64,000 nt of DNA from Paeniglutamicibacter antarcticus. GTDB lineage: Bacteria; Actinomycetota; Actinomycetes; Actinomycetales; Micrococcaceae. The translations under genes and the position numbers were made by a program. Location: contig NZ_CZJT01000086.1 of NCBI RefSeq assembly GCF_900010755.1, positions 62,001-126,000 on the forward strand, given 5' to 3'. Every line of letters starts with the position of its first letter. Position 1 is the first letter of the stretch. Below the pieces are notes generated by a model that saw only the letters and a program-made list of their open reading frames with translations, was not told the origin of the DNA and did not search any database. Positions 53,586 through 64,000 of the stretch are shown piece after piece.

Positions 53586-54770
53586 ATGGAAGCCGTGCAG
53601 GGACCAATGGCCACGGAAAGACCGCAAGCGCCAGTAGCCCACACAGAATGCGGAGGCGGCAACAGTCGTATGGATCAAGAGATGAGCCAAACAGGCCAAC
53701 CCCGGGAAACCGATGCGTTGGTCAGCTTCGACAGTTCCGATCAAATGGTTGCCACCCTTGGCGCACACGATGAGCTCCTGCGAGTCATCGACGGCGCCTA
53801 CCCAGGAGTTGAACTCCACGCACGCGGTAACGACTTGCGGGTCACCGGCGAACCAACAGCTGCGCACAAGGCCCTGCGGGTCATTACCGAGGCACGCACC
53901 CTCGCCGCCAACGGCACCCGGATTTCAGCGCAGACCATCGAACAATTGGTGCGCATGCTCGAGGGCTCCGGGGCCGGAAACATCCAGTCGGTGCTGGGGC
54001 TGAAAATCCTTTCGGGGCGCGGCAAGGCCATCCGCCCCAAGACCGCAAACCAAAAAGCCTACGTCGATGCCATCGACGAAAACACTGTGGTCTTCGGCAT
54101 CGGACCCGCCGGAACCGGCAAGACCTACCTGGCCATGGCCAAGGCGGTTGCCGCCCTCCAAGCCAAGGAGGTCAGCCGCATCATCCTGACCCGTCCGGCC
54201 GTGGAGGCCGGGGAAAAGCTTGGTTTTTTGCCCGGCACACTCACCGACAAGATCGACCCGTACCTGCGCCCGCTCTACGACGCGCTGCACGACATGCTGG
54301 AACCGGATACGATCCCGCGGCTGCTGGCCGCCGGCACCATAGAGGTGGCACCGCTGGCTTACATGCGCGGGCGCACCCTCAATGACGCGTTCATCATCCT
54401 CGACGAGGCGCAGAACACCACGCCCGAACAGATGAAAATGTTCCTCACCCGGTTGGGCTTCGGCTCCAAGATCGTGGTGACAGGCGACATCACGCAGGTC
54501 GATTTGCCCGGCGGCACCAAGAGCGGGCTGCGCGTTGTCACCGAGATCCTTGAGGGCGTCGATGACATAGCCTTCTGCGAGCTCGATTCCTCCGACGTGG
54601 TCCGCCACCGTTTGGTCGGGTCAATTGTCAGCGCCTACGAGCGCTGGACGATCCGCCAGGACCCCAATTTCAACCGCTCGGCGGCCCGCGCACGCCGTTC
54701 CGCAGCGAACCACAAACAACACGGCAAAAGCCCCGGGCAGACGCCCGACAACCAGGAGAACGCATCATGA
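53586..54770 (+). CDS. PhoH-like ATPase
   Basis: About 394 residues from ATG 53586; later starts at 53670 (GGAGG 13 bases upstream) and 53682 are possible because homologues begin near MSQTG. The NTPase domain is exact: Walker [27 protein letters not shown], Walker [17 protein letters not shown] and sensor GDITQVDLP. PhoH is a cytoplasmic RNA helicase/ATPase linked to RNA turnover; in actinobacteria it lies beside ybeY, which overlaps its stop (ATGA). The C-terminal ~30 residues are basic and Gln-rich. Confidence 0.94.
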   Translation: MEAVQGPMATERPQAPVAHTECGGGNSRMDQEMSQTGQPRETDALVSFDSSDQMVATLGAHDELLRVIDGAYPGVELHARGNDLRVTGEPTAAHKALRVITEARTLAANGTRISAQTIEQLVRMLEGSGAGNIQSVLGLKILSGRGKAIRPKTANQKAYVDAIDENTVVFGIGPAGTGKTYLAMAKAVAALQAKEVSRIILTRPAVEAGEKLGFLPGTLTDKIDPYLRPLYDALHDMLEPDTIPRLLAAGTIEVAPLAYMRGRTLNDAFIILDEAQNTTPEQMKMFLTRLGFGSKIVVTGDITQVDLPGGTKSGLRVVTEILEGVDDIAFCELDSSDVVRHRLVGSIVSAYERWTIRQDPNFNRSAARARRSAANHKQHGKSPGQTPDNQENAS

Positions 54771-55240
54771 GCGTAGAGGTCAACAACGAATCCGAGATCG
54801 AGGCAGACCTCGAGCGGATCAGCGCACTGGGACGTACCATCCTGGCCGAACTCAACGTGCACCCGGAAACCGAGGTTTCAATCATCTTGATGGATGAGGA
54901 GCCCATGAGTGCCCTGCACGTTGAATGGATGGACATCGAGGGACCCACCGATGTGATGAGCTTCCCCATGGACGAACTTCGCCCCGGACGCCCGGGTTCT
55001 CCCACCGAGGCCGGCATGCTCGGGGACATCGTGATCTGCCCGCAGGTCGCCACCACCCAGGCTGCCACCGGAGGCCACAGTGTTGAGGACGAAATCCTGC
55101 TGCTGACCACCCACGGCATGTTGCACCTCCTGGGCTTCGACCATGCCGAACCCGAGGAAAAAGAAATCATGTTCACCCTGCAGCGCCAGCTGCTCGAAGG
55201 CTTCCTGGGCCGCCCGGCACCGCGGGAGACGATGAACTAG
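54767..55240 (+). CDS. ybeY: Endoribonuclease YbeY (16S rRNA maturation)
   Basis: 157 residues. The zinc-binding motif HGMLHLLGFDH (H-x3-H-x5-H) defines the family, preceded by SVEDEILLLTT and [15 protein letters not shown]. It cleaves the 3' end of 16S rRNA precursors and takes part in ribosome quality control. ATGA overlap with phoH and a shared base with the next gene's GTG show one operon. Confidence 0.95.
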   Translation: MSVEVNNESEIEADLERISALGRTILAELNVHPETEVSIILMDEEPMSALHVEWMDIEGPTDVMSFPMDELRPGRPGSPTEAGMLGDIVICPQVATTQAATGGHSVEDEILLLTTHGMLHLLGFDHAEPEEKEIMFTLQRQLLEGFLGRPAPRETMN

Positions 55241-56550
55241 TGACCGCGACTATTCTCGCGCTCTGCGCGCTGGTGTTCCTCATCTGCGCGGCAATCCTCA
55301 CCGCAGCCGAATCCGCCTACCTCTACCTTTCACGGCAGCAGGCGGAAGTACTGCGCAACGAATCCTCATCCACGTTCTTGAGCAGCATCCTTGCCGACTC
55401 AACTAGCCACACACACGCGGTGCGTTTTTGGCGCATTTGGTTTGAAACCGCTTCGGCGGTTGCCGTTGCCATCCTGTACCACGACGTTTTCGACAACGTC
55501 TGGATTGCCGGGTTGCTGGCAACCATCACCATGGCAGCCGTGAGCTTCGTGCTGGTCGGGGTCTCCCCGCGCCGGTACGGACGCACCCACGCCGATTCGG
55601 TGGTGCGCCGCACCGCGCCGCTGATCAGGTTCCTGCGCCTGGTGCTCGGCCCGGTCCCCGGCTGGCTGGTGGGCATCGGGCAGGCGATCGCCCCGCACGC
55701 GGTGGCGGAGGACGAGGGCTTCCTGTCCCGGGAACGCCTGCGCGACTTGGTCGACAGGGCCTCTGAGGGCGACGGGCTGGAGGACGAGGCAGCGGAAATC
55801 ATCAACTCGGTCATCGACCTGGATGACACCTACGTCCGCTCCGTGATGGTGCCGCGCACCGAGATGGTCACCATCGAAAAGGGTGAGGGCCTCAACGCGG
55901 CCATGGAATTGTTCCTGAACTCGGGCTGCTCACGCGTCCCGGTCATCGGGGAAGACGCCGATGACATCTTCGGCATCATCTACCTCAAGGACGTCGCCTA
56001 CAAGCTGCACCGCGAACCGGGCAGCAGTGCCCTGGTTGAGGATTTGGCCCGCCCCACCCGGTACGTGCCCGAATCCAAGTTCGTCGGCGAACTGCTCCCG
56101 GAACTGCAACGCGAAACAACGCACATGGCCATCGTGATCGACGAGTACGGCGGAACCGCCGGGCTGGTCACCCTCGAGGACCTCATCGAGGAAATCGTCG
56201 GGGAAATCGATGACGAGTACGACCGCCAACGCATCGAGATCGAGGAAATGGGCGACGGCAGCTACACGGTGACCGCCCGCACCTCGATCGACGAGCTCGG
56301 CGAACTTTTCGACATCGACATCGACGAGGACGAGGTCGACTCGGTCGGCGGGCTGTTGGGCAAGGAACTGGGATCCGTCCCGGTGCTCGGTTCCCAGGCA
56401 GTGGTCCATGGCATGGAATTGAAGGTCGTCTCGCTCAGCGGGCGACGCAACCGCATCGGGAAGATCCTGGTGCGCAAGGTGGAAGTACACACGACAACCG
56501 GCGAACAACCCGCCGTGAACGATGCACCGCATCACAAGGAGCAAGCATGA
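55240..56550 (+). CDS. CNNM/CorC-HlyC family membrane protein (hemolysin family)
   Basis: 436 residues. An N-terminal DUF21/CNNM domain with about four membrane segments ([37 protein letters not shown]), two CBS repeats ([30 protein letters not shown]) and a C-terminal CorC_HlyC domain ([16 protein letters not shown]). Family members bind nucleotides through CBS and act in Mg/Co transport; hemolysin is a misnomer. GTG 55240 overlaps the ybeY stop, and the gene ends ATGA into era. A partial paralogue without the last domain lies at 1-359. Confidence 0.9.
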   Translation: MTATILALCALVFLICAAILTAAESAYLYLSRQQAEVLRNESSSTFLSSILADSTSHTHAVRFWRIWFETASAVAVAILYHDVFDNVWIAGLLATITMAAVSFVLVGVSPRRYGRTHADSVVRRTAPLIRFLRLVLGPVPGWLVGIGQAIAPHAVAEDEGFLSRERLRDLVDRASEGDGLEDEAAEIINSVIDLDDTYVRSVMVPRTEMVTIEKGEGLNAAMELFLNSGCSRVPVIGEDADDIFGIIYLKDVAYKLHREPGSSALVEDLARPTRYVPESKFVGELLPELQRETTHMAIVIDEYGGTAGLVTLEDLIEEIVGEIDDEYDRQRIEIEEMGDGSYTVTARTSIDELGELFDIDIDEDEVDSVGGLLGKELGSVPVLGSQAVVHGMELKVVSLSGRRNRIGKILVRKVEVHTTTGEQPAVNDAPHHKEQA

Positions 56551-57518
56551 GCCGGAACACCCAAACCCCCGCATTGATGCCCGAGGGCGGTTGGCCCAAG
56601 GACTTCCGTTCCGGCTTCACCTCCTTCGTGGGACGCCCGAACGCCGGCAAGTCGACGCTGACCAACGCCCTGGTGGGCCAGAAGGTTGCCATCACGTCCT
56701 CGAAGCCGCAGACCACCCGGCACACGATCCGCGGCATCGTGCACCGCGCGGATGCACAGCTGATCCTCGTTGACACCCCGGGCCTGCACCGCCCGCGCAC
56801 GTTGCTGGGCCAGCGCCTGAACGACCTGGTGGCGGACACGCTCTCCGAGGTCGACGCCATCGGTTTCTGCCTGCCGGCCAACGAGAAGATCGGCCCGGGC
56901 GACCGCTTCATCGCCACCCAGCTGGCGCAGCTGCAGAAGAAGCCGATTATCGCGATCGTCACCAAGGCCGACACTGTTGACAAGGCCGCCCTGATGCAGC
57001 AGCTCATGGCCGTGGCGCAACTTGGCGTTGACACCCTGGGGGAGGGCGGCTGGGCCGCCGTGGTGCCGGTTTCGGCGACCAAGGACTTCCAGGTCAACGA
57101 GGTGGCCAACGTGCTCGCCGCGCAGATGCCGCTGTCCCCGCCGCTGTACCCGGACGGCGAGCTGACCGACGAGCCGGAGGCCAAAATGGTTTCCGAGCTC
57201 ATCCGCGAGGCTGCCTTGGAGGGCGTGCGCGACGAATTGCCGCACTCGTTGGCAGTGGTCGTGGAGGAAATGATTCCCCGCGAGGGACGCCCGGAGGACA
57301 GCCCGCTGCTGGATGTTCGCGTGAACCTATACGTGGAGCGTTCCAGCCAGAAGGCAATCATCATCGGCAAGGGCGGGGCGCGCCTGCGCGACGTCGGGAC
57401 CCGTTCGCGCAAGGGCATCGAGGCGCTTCTGGGCACCCGCGTGTACCTTGACCTGCACGTGAAAATCGCCAAGGAATGGCAGCGCGATCCCAAGCAGTTG
57501 GGCAAGCTGGGCTTCTAG
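56547..57518 (+). CDS. era: GTPase Era
   Basis: 323 residues. Era binds the 3' end of 16S rRNA and GTP during 30S assembly. G motifs: GRPNAGKSTL (G1), TRHTIRG (G2), DTPGLH (G3), TKAD (G4, NKxD with Thr), VSATK (G5). The C-terminal KH domain ends in IIIGKGGARLRDVGTRSRKGIEALLG. It starts ATGA within the CNNM gene, and the Rho-independent terminator 27 bases after the stop ends the phoH-ybeY-CNNM-era operon. Confidence 0.97.
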   Translation: MSRNTQTPALMPEGGWPKDFRSGFTSFVGRPNAGKSTLTNALVGQKVAITSSKPQTTRHTIRGIVHRADAQLILVDTPGLHRPRTLLGQRLNDLVADTLSEVDAIGFCLPANEKIGPGDRFIATQLAQLQKKPIIAIVTKADTVDKAALMQQLMAVAQLGVDTLGEGGWAAVVPVSATKDFQVNEVANVLAAQMPLSPPLYPDGELTDEPEAKMVSELIREAALEGVRDELPHSLAVVVEEMIPREGRPEDSPLLDVRVNLYVERSSQKAIIIGKGGARLRDVGTRSRKGIEALLGTRVYLDLHVKIAKEWQRDPKQLGKLGF

Positions 57519-57544
57519 TCCCGGCTTGACGCCACATTGTTCAA

Positions 57545-57578
57545 GCGACCCCGGGCCCACCGCCCGGGGTCGCTTTTT
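57545..57578 (+). terminator. Rho-independent terminator after era
   Basis: GCGACCCCGGGC (57545-57556) pairs perfectly with GCCCGGGGTCGC (57562-57573); loop of five; followed by TTTTTG. A textbook intrinsic terminator. Confidence 0.95.
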
Positions 57579-57685
57579 GCTGTTCCCACCCGGCAGAGCC
57601 TGCCCGGGAGTGAACTGGGCCCGGTGGCAGTTGTGTTTCCCTGCCGAATTGGTGGTGTTTCCGAACCCGTTGTTACAGTGGCCGC

Positions 57686-59014
57686 ATGGAGACCTTTGAT
57701 GCAATCGTCGTCGGCGCCGGCGTGGCCGGACTCACCGCGGCACGCCTGCTGGCACAGGCCGGGCAGGGTGTTCTCGTGTTGGAGGCACGCGATCGCATCG
57801 GCGGCCGCACTTGGACCGAGCACGCCGACGGCTTCACCACCGACCGTGGCGCCTCGTGGATCCACGGCATCGACGGAAACCCGCTGGCCCAGGTGGTGGA
57901 TGCCTTCGGAATGCGAAGTGTCGAGTTCACTGTCGGCAGCTACCAATCGCACAGCCGGCCCATCGCCTATTACGGGCCAGCAGGTGAACGCCTGAGTGAA
58001 GAAGCGAGCCACGCGTTCGGCGAAGACATCCGGGAATTCGACAGCCACCTGGCTGCCACCATAGGGGTATCGGTGCCGGGCAGTTCCTACGCGGACGCCA
58101 TCGAGGAAACCCTTACCGCGCTGGACTGGGAGGCAAGCCGGGCCGCACGCGTGCGGGAGTTCATGTACCACCGCGCGGAAGAGCAGTACGGGGTTTCAGC
58201 CGGGAACCTCGATGCCCACGGACTCGACGACGACTCGGTGGAGGGCGATGAGGTTGTCTTTCCCGAGGGATTCGGCGAGCTTGCGGCGCATTTGGCCAAG
58301 GGCCTGGACATTCGGCTCGATCATGTTGTCACGCGTGTGCAATGGTCGCCCGACGGGGCGCGCGTGATGTGCGGACAGGGCGGGTTCAGCGCGGCCAAGG
58401 TTATCGTCACGGTGCCGATCGGGATCCTGAAGTCCGGCGACTTCGAGTTCTCACCCGCCCTGCCCGAACCGCTCACCGACGCCATCGCGGGGTTCGAGAT
58501 GAACAACTTCGAAAAGGTGTTCCTGCGCTTTCCCCGGAAGTTCTGGGACCACGATGTCTATGCAATCCGGCAGCAGGGCGATGCCGGAACCTGGTGGCAT
58601 TCCTGGTACGACCTGACTGACCTGCACGGGGTGCCGACCCTGCTCACCTTCGCCGCCGGGCCAAGCGCCCTGGAAACCCGGGGGTGGAGCGATGGCCACA
58701 TCGCCGAGTCGGTGCTCCAGGCGCTGCGCGGCATCTATGGGGAACTGGTCGAAACCCCGGAGCACGTACTGGTCACGAACTGGCAGGACGATCCTTTCTC
58801 CCGCGGCTCGTACGCGTACATGACCCCGGGCTCAAGAACCGAGCACCATGACCTGCTCGCCACGCCCGTGGCCGGAGTGCTGCACCTCGCGGGCGAGGCC
58901 ACCTGGGGGGAGGACCCTGCAACCGTGACGGCCGCACTGCGCTCGGGGCACCGGGCAGCCCAGAACATCCTCGGCCGTGAACTCCCGTTCAAGACCTTGT
59001 CCGACCGGATCTGA
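57686..59014 (+). CDS. Flavin monoamine oxidase family protein
   Basis: 442 residues. The FAD-binding N terminus VVGAGVAGLTAARLLAQAGQGVLVLEARDRIGGRT is exact, and the C-terminal FAD segment GVLHLAGEATWGEDPATVTAALRSGHRAA closes the amino-oxidase fold. The middle part (QHP-like insert, YRQQG) forms the substrate cavity; the substrate (a polyamine, tryptamine-like amine or L-amino acid) cannot be told. The family's usual covalent-FAD Cys is not evident, so FAD is probably non-covalent. ATG 57686, no signal peptide. It sits between era and leuA, where it does not belong to the usual gene order. Confidence 0.9.
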   Translation: METFDAIVVGAGVAGLTAARLLAQAGQGVLVLEARDRIGGRTWTEHADGFTTDRGASWIHGIDGNPLAQVVDAFGMRSVEFTVGSYQSHSRPIAYYGPAGERLSEEASHAFGEDIREFDSHLAATIGVSVPGSSYADAIEETLTALDWEASRAARVREFMYHRAEEQYGVSAGNLDAHGLDDDSVEGDEVVFPEGFGELAAHLAKGLDIRLDHVVTRVQWSPDGARVMCGQGGFSAAKVIVTVPIGILKSGDFEFSPALPEPLTDAIAGFEMNNFEKVFLRFPRKFWDHDVYAIRQQGDAGTWWHSWYDLTDLHGVPTLLTFAAGPSALETRGWSDGHIAESVLQALRGIYGELVETPEHVLVTNWQDDPFSRGSYAYMTPGSRTEHHDLLATPVAGVLHLAGEATWGEDPATVTAALRSGHRAAQNILGRELPFKTLSDRI

Positions 59015-59178
59015 ACCGGCGCCTGCCTCGCCCCGCACGCGGGCACAGGCTCCCTTGGCAGGGCGGCATCCGGGTGACCCGAGGACACCCGGATCCAGCC
59101 GGTCCTGGACCGGACATGCTCCCGAAGCCGGCCGCCGACGTCTGTCGTTGTCCACCACGCGACACAATTGTTCAACAA

Positions 59179-59209
59179 ATGACATCCGGTCCCATCACGG
59201 TGCTATGTT
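59179..59209 (+). promoter_or_regulatory. Promoter of leuA leader
   Basis: ATGACA (59179-59184) and TATGTT (59204-59209) with ~19 bases between them; CTATGT (59203-59208) is an alternative. The start of the leader peptide (59216) is seven bases after the -10 box, again predicting a leaderless transcript. The spacing is longer than ideal. Confidence 0.4.
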
Positions 59210-59215
59210 TATGCC

Positions 59216-59244
59216 ATGCATTTCGGACTACTACTACTAAGCCG

Positions 59245-59272
<28 letters not shown>
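59216..59272 (+). CDS. Leader peptide of leuA (MHFGLLLLSRRGETHTGL)
   Basis: 18 codons and TAG. Codons 5-8 are four consecutive CTA Leu codons, the rarest Leu codon in a genome like this, a clear sign of leucine-sensing attenuation as known for leuA leaders of other actinobacteria. Another frame (from 59211) reads MPCISDYYY and stops; it has no fitting function. Confidence 0.75.
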
Positions 59273-61093
<1,821 letters not shown>

Positions 61094-61128
61094 CGCAATC
61101 CCCACCCCCGTGTAGGGGGGTAGGTGTT

Positions 61129-61177
61129 CCGAAGGTCCGCTGCATCGGGTTGATGCAGCGGACCTTCGGTTTTCTTT
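61129..61177 (+). terminator. Rho-independent terminator after leuA
   Basis: CCGAAGGTCCGCTGCATC (61129-61146) pairs perfectly with GATGCAGCGGACCTTCGG (61152-61169), loop GGGTT, then TTTTCTTT. A strong intrinsic terminator that overlaps the region just before recO. Confidence 0.95.
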
Positions 61178-61192
61178 GAGATGATGGTTTAC

Positions 61193-61945
61193 GTGTCACG
61201 ATCTGGTTTTGCCGCAAAGAGCTACCGCACGCGCGGAATCATTTTGCGCACCCAAAAACTCGGCGAGGCAGACCGGATCATCACGCTGCTGAGCCCCGAG
61301 CGCGGGGTCATTCGCGCCGCAGCGAAGGGGGTTCGCCGCACCAGTTCCAAAATGGGGGCAACGCTTGAACCCTTCATGGAGGTCGACGCGCAGATCGTCA
61401 TCGGCAAATCCCTGCACACCATCACCCAGGCCCAGCTGATCCACCCGTACGGGCAGGCGCTGGTTGCCGACTATGCTGCCTACACGGCTGCCTATGCCAT
61501 GGTGGAGACGGCCGAACGGCTCACCGATTCGGAAGCCGAATCCGTTGCCCCGCAATACCGCTTGTTACACGGCGCCATTGCCGCCTTGGCACGCGGCGGC
61601 CTGGAACCGGGCACGGTGCTGGATTCCTACCTGTTGCGTGCGCTCTCCACCGCCGGCTGGGCGCCAAGTTTCACCCATTGCGTGCGCTGCGGCGCCGTGG
61701 GACCCCACCATGCGGTGAACATCCCGCTCGGCGGCGCCGTCTGCCACGATTGCCGTCCCGCCGGCTCGCTCTCACCTTCCCCGCAGGCCATGGAATTGCT
61801 TGCCGCCCTGCTGGTAGGGGACTGGAGCATCGTGAATGCCAGTGACCTCGCCGCGCGCACCCAGGCCGGAAACATAGTTTCCAGCTATCTGCAATGGCAC
61901 CTTGAACGTGCAGTTAAATCCCTCAAACTTGTGGAGAGAAGATGA
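61193..61945 (+). CDS. recO: DNA repair protein RecO
   Basis: 250 residues from GTG 61193 ([15 protein letters not shown]), which fits homologues; ATG 61181 and 61184 are upstream in frame but their codons overlap the terminator region. RecO loads RecA on SSB-coated DNA with RecR. Family blocks: [43 protein letters not shown] (OB fold), and CVRCG...CHDCRPAG with two CxxC-like pairs that bind zinc. The stop overlaps the uppS start (ATGA). The leader region is short, so transcription may also start within the terminator's trailing bases. Confidence 0.93.
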   Translation: MSRSGFAAKSYRTRGIILRTQKLGEADRIITLLSPERGVIRAAAKGVRRTSSKMGATLEPFMEVDAQIVIGKSLHTITQAQLIHPYGQALVADYAAYTAAYAMVETAERLTDSEAESVAPQYRLLHGAIAALARGGLEPGTVLDSYLLRALSTAGWAPSFTHCVRCGAVGPHHAVNIPLGGAVCHDCRPAGSLSPSPQAMELLAALLVGDWSIVNASDLAARTQAGNIVSSYLQWHLERAVKSLKLVERR

Positions 61946-62754
61946 CAAAACCCACCAAGATCACGGGCAAACCCGGAGCCACCCGCCCCGCGCCCCACCC
62001 GGCGGGTTTCACCATGCCGCAGATCCCGGCAGAATTTATTCCGCAGCATGTGGCCATCGTGATGGACGGCAACGGCCGCTGGGCCAACCAACGCGGCTTG
62101 CCACGCACCGACGGGCACAAGGCAGGGGAAGCCGCGTTGCTTGACGTGATGGCAGGTGCCATCGAAATGGGCATCAAGCATGTCTCCGTCTACGCTTTTT
62201 CCACCGAGAACTGGAAGCGCAGCCCGGAGGAAGTCCGTTTCCTCATGGGATTCTCCCGCGACGTATTGCGCCGCCAGCGTGACACCTTGAACTCCTGGGG
62301 CGTGAATATCCGCTGGGCCGGGCGCGAACCGCGCCTGTGGCGTTCGGTGATCAACGAGCTGAAGGCAGCTGAGGAGCTGACTGCCGGAAACGAAACCTGC
62401 CAGCTGACCATGTGCGTGAACTACGGGGGCCGGGCGGAGATCGCCGATGCTGTCCAGGCCATCGCCGCCGAGGTCCAGGCAGGTCGCTTGAAGCCTTCGC
62501 AGGTCAGTGAGAAGACGGTTGCCAAGTACCTGGATGAGCCGCAGCTGCCGGATGTCGATCTTTTCATGCGCACCAGCGGCGAACAGCGCACATCCAACTT
62601 CATGCTGTGGCAGTCGGCATATGCGGAGATGGTGTTCATCGATGACCTGTGGCCCGACGTGAACCGTGCGACGCTGTGGTCCGCGGTTCAGGAATACGCC
62701 AGCCGCGACCGCCGCTACGGCGGGGCCATCGACAAACCTGATACCGGGGCCTAA
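61942..62754 (+). CDS. uppS: Isoprenyl (polyprenyl) diphosphate synthase, cis type
   Basis: 270 residues. It makes the C50/C55 lipid carrier for cell-wall synthesis by cis addition of isopentenyl units. The catalytic motif [15 protein letters not shown] (Asp binds Mg), the segment [18 protein letters not shown] and the C-terminal [30 protein letters not shown] are all family signatures. It begins ATGA within recO, an order conserved in actinobacteria. Confidence 0.95.
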   Translation: MTKPTKITGKPGATRPAPHPAGFTMPQIPAEFIPQHVAIVMDGNGRWANQRGLPRTDGHKAGEAALLDVMAGAIEMGIKHVSVYAFSTENWKRSPEEVRFLMGFSRDVLRRQRDTLNSWGVNIRWAGREPRLWRSVINELKAAEELTAGNETCQLTMCVNYGGRAEIADAVQAIAAEVQAGRLKPSQVSEKTVAKYLDEPQLPDVDLFMRTSGEQRTSNFMLWQSAYAEMVFIDDLWPDVNRATLWSAVQEYASRDRRYGGAIDKPDTGA

Positions 62755-62771
62755 TTCTTCGTTTCCACGCG

Positions 62772-62799
62772 CTGACAGGCACAGATGTATCGCTAGACT
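62772..62799 (+). promoter_or_regulatory. Promoter of the small membrane protein gene, leaderless
   Basis: CTGACA (62772-62777) and TAGACT (62794-62799), 16 bases apart, seven bases before GTG 62807. No ribosome site precedes that codon. Confidence 0.5.
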
Positions 62800-62806
62800 G
62801 ATTTCC

Positions 62807-63148
62807 GTGAGCTATCTGATACTGGTCATGGCGGGGCTGTCCTTCGGGTTTTTGTGTGCAAACGCAAACATCCCCAAAATCCGGGTGCTGCCGCTGGTTG
62901 CGACGTTCACCGTGCTCGCCGCCAGCGCGTTGGTCGTTTCCGCGGTACCGATCCCTGGGTTGGACCCCGCCAACACGTATATTTTTGCGGTCGCTGTGTT
63001 CGCCGGTGCGATCCTCGCGGCGCCCATCCTCTGGCGGGAACACCCGCTTCTGTCAGGGCTCGGCTACTTCGAAAGGCTGCGGATTTCCTTCAACCAGCCC
63101 CGGAGGCTGCGCGATACCTACGACCAGCCGGTTCCGCAAGATTCATAA
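62807..63148 (+). CDS. Small membrane protein, three or four hydrophobic segments
   Basis: 113 residues from GTG 62807 (MSYLILVMAGLSFGFLCAN...). Hydrophobic stretches near residues 3-20, 29-48 and 60-80, then a short cytoplasmic tail with basic residues (ERLRISFNQPRRLRDTYDQP). I do not recognise a family; it resembles small actinobacterial hypothetical membrane proteins encoded after uppS. The open frame extends upstream into uppS but the promoter and leaderless start favour GTG 62807. Confidence 0.7.
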   Translation: MSYLILVMAGLSFGFLCANANIPKIRVLPLVATFTVLAASALVVSAVPIPGLDPANTYIFAVAVFAGAILAAPILWREHPLLSGLGYFERLRISFNQPRRLRDTYDQPVPQDS

Positions 63149-63224
63149 CCGATTTTTCCCCTGCACAACCCCACCTGCTGAGAACCTTCGATTGAGACCG
63201 CGGGGGAGTAGCACGCCGCGACAC

Positions 63225-64000
63225 TTATCCGGCATGGGGCCGTGTGGGCAGGTAGCCGGCGGCCCAACGGTCAATGCCTTCATAGGCCGCCGCACGGGGT
63301 CCCGTCAGGGACGTGAACACATCATGCATCGAGCCATCGATGATCACGTTGGTGACTTCCGACCCCAAACCCAGGCTGCGTTCCCGCACCACCTGGACCT
63401 CAATGACCGAGTCGTTATGCAGCATCGACTCGTCAAAGCTGGTACCCAGGTGCGTTGACCGGGAGGTGAGCACCAGGATGGGGATTTTCACGTGGAGGCC
63501 ACGAGACACTTCCTTGTGCCCTGCCAGGATTGCGGTGATCCAACCCGCCGTGGGCGCGAAGGCCACCTGTGGCCGCCACAGCGGATGCAGGTCCCAGGAA
63601 CCGTGGGCCAGCCTGCTGAGCGACCGCCAATAGTGGTCGAATTCCGGCAGGTGCAGTTTGGCGCGCGGGCGCACCCTGGCGATTGGTTCAAGTACGCCTT
63701 GGGTTGCATAGCGCACCAGGTAACTTCCCTGCATTTCCAGCCACGGGCTGTTGAGGATCAAGGCGCCAAAAGCGTCAGGGTTCCGGTTCACCCACAGGCT
63801 TGCAATCAGCCCACCGGTGGAGTGGGCAACGCAAATGCCAGGAAGATCATTGCCTTCCAAACCCCGGATGGTCGCCAACGCCGCTGCGAGGTCGGCATCG
63901 TATTCCTCCAATTTGGCGGTGAACCCCGGGTTCTGGTGGTGGGGGCGCAGGCTGCGCCCATAGCGGCGCAAATCAATGGCATAGAAGGAGTAACCGCGCG
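63225..64000 (-). CDS. Alpha/beta hydrolase, lysophospholipase-like (5' end outside window)
   Basis: At least 258 residues; the frame is open to the right edge (residues RGYSFYAIDLRRYGRS before MRRYG), so the N terminus is missing. The hydrolase_4/serine aminopeptidase-like pattern is visible: YAIDLRRYGRS, then the nucleophile elbow ICVAHSTGGLIASLW (AHSTG in place of GHSxG), LILNSPWLEM, the acid probably in LVLTSRSTHLG, and the C-terminal His in GSMHDVF. Function probably monoacylglycerol or lysophospholipid hydrolysis, inferred from the family. It converges with the small membrane protein gene. Confidence 0.82.
   Translation of the reverse strand, partial: RGYSFYAIDLRRYGRSLRPHHQNPGFTAKLEEYDADLAAALATIRGLEGNDLPGICVAHSTGGLIASLWVNRNPDAFGALILNSPWLEMQGSYLVRYATQGVLEPIARVRPRAKLHLPEFDHYWRSLSRLAHGSWDLHPLWRPQVAFAPTAGWITAILAGHKEVSRGLHVKIPILVLTSRSTHLGTSFDESMLHNDSVIEVQVVRERSLGLGSEVTNVIIDGSMHDVFTSLTGPRAAAYEGIDRWAAGYLPTRPHAG

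Noticed and set aside
59211..59240. Frame reading MPCISDYYY in the leuA leader
   Set aside because: It would sense tyrosine, which does not fit leuA; the overlapping frame with four Leu codons does.

Overview
The window reads as a chromosome segment of a high-GC actinobacterium, most likely Micrococcaceae (Arthrobacter, Paeniglutamicibacter or a close relative). The basis is an actinobacterial integration host factor next to gmk and rpoZ, a PriA without Walker motifs, a type 2 LeuA, a CIRCE-controlled hrcA-dnaJ-rsmE cluster and the order phoH-ybeY-CNNM-era-leuA-recO-uppS. The genus is inferred from gene content and order only. I see no rRNA, tRNA, tmRNA or CRISPR array. Layout, 1 to 6.3 kb: the tail of a CBS-domain protein, a TerC manganese exporter behind a yybP-ykoY manganese riboswitch, then an accessory patch carrying three overlapping genes: an active-looking tyrosine recombinase, a small HTH protein, and a protein with six CxxC pairs joined to a tyrosine-recombinase fold whose catalytic residues are replaced. 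From 6.3 to 13.9 kb is core metabolism and replication: mihF, gmk, rpoZ, coaBC, metK, priA and an APH-fold kinase. From 13.9 to 20.9 kb is a second accessory block: a serine-recombinase remnant, an Ada-AlkA fusion behind a PEP-mutase/isocitrate-lyase family gene, a leaderless RelB/RelE-type toxin-antitoxin pair, two unknown genes, two Tn402/Tn5053-like transposon ends (about 18.0 and 19.6 kb) and a frameshifted serine recombinase beside the second end. From 20.9 to 27.7 kb is glycerol catabolism: an alpha/beta hydrolase, a SorC-family regulator, glpD, glpF and glpK. From 27.7 to 43 kb: leuS behind a leucine-rich leader peptide and attenuator-like hairpins, a DegV protein, an MFS exporter, comEA-comEC-holA, and a reverse-strand asparagine/aspartate operon (GntR regulator, asparaginase, aspartase, permease) followed by rpsT. 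From 43 to 64 kb: a lone MazF/PemK-like toxin, lepA, hemW, DUF4870 and DUF3097 proteins, hrcA-dnaJ-rsmE, a GerMN lipoprotein, phoH-ybeY-CNNM-era, an amine oxidase, leuA with its own leucine leader peptide, recO, uppS, a small membrane protein and a hydrolase cut by the window edge. Working together: leuS and leuA are both preceded by short leader ORFs carrying three or four consecutive Leu codons, so charging and synthesis of leucine are probably attenuated by the same signal. The glp genes form a transport (GlpF), phosphorylation (GlpK) and oxidation (GlpD) route next to a probable local regulator. The asparagine operon imports Asn, deamidates it to Asp and then deaminates Asp to fumarate. 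Several genes (metK, the antitoxin, the GntR regulator, both leucine leaders and the gene at 62807) have a -10 box 6-7 nt before the start codon, which predicts leaderless mRNAs.
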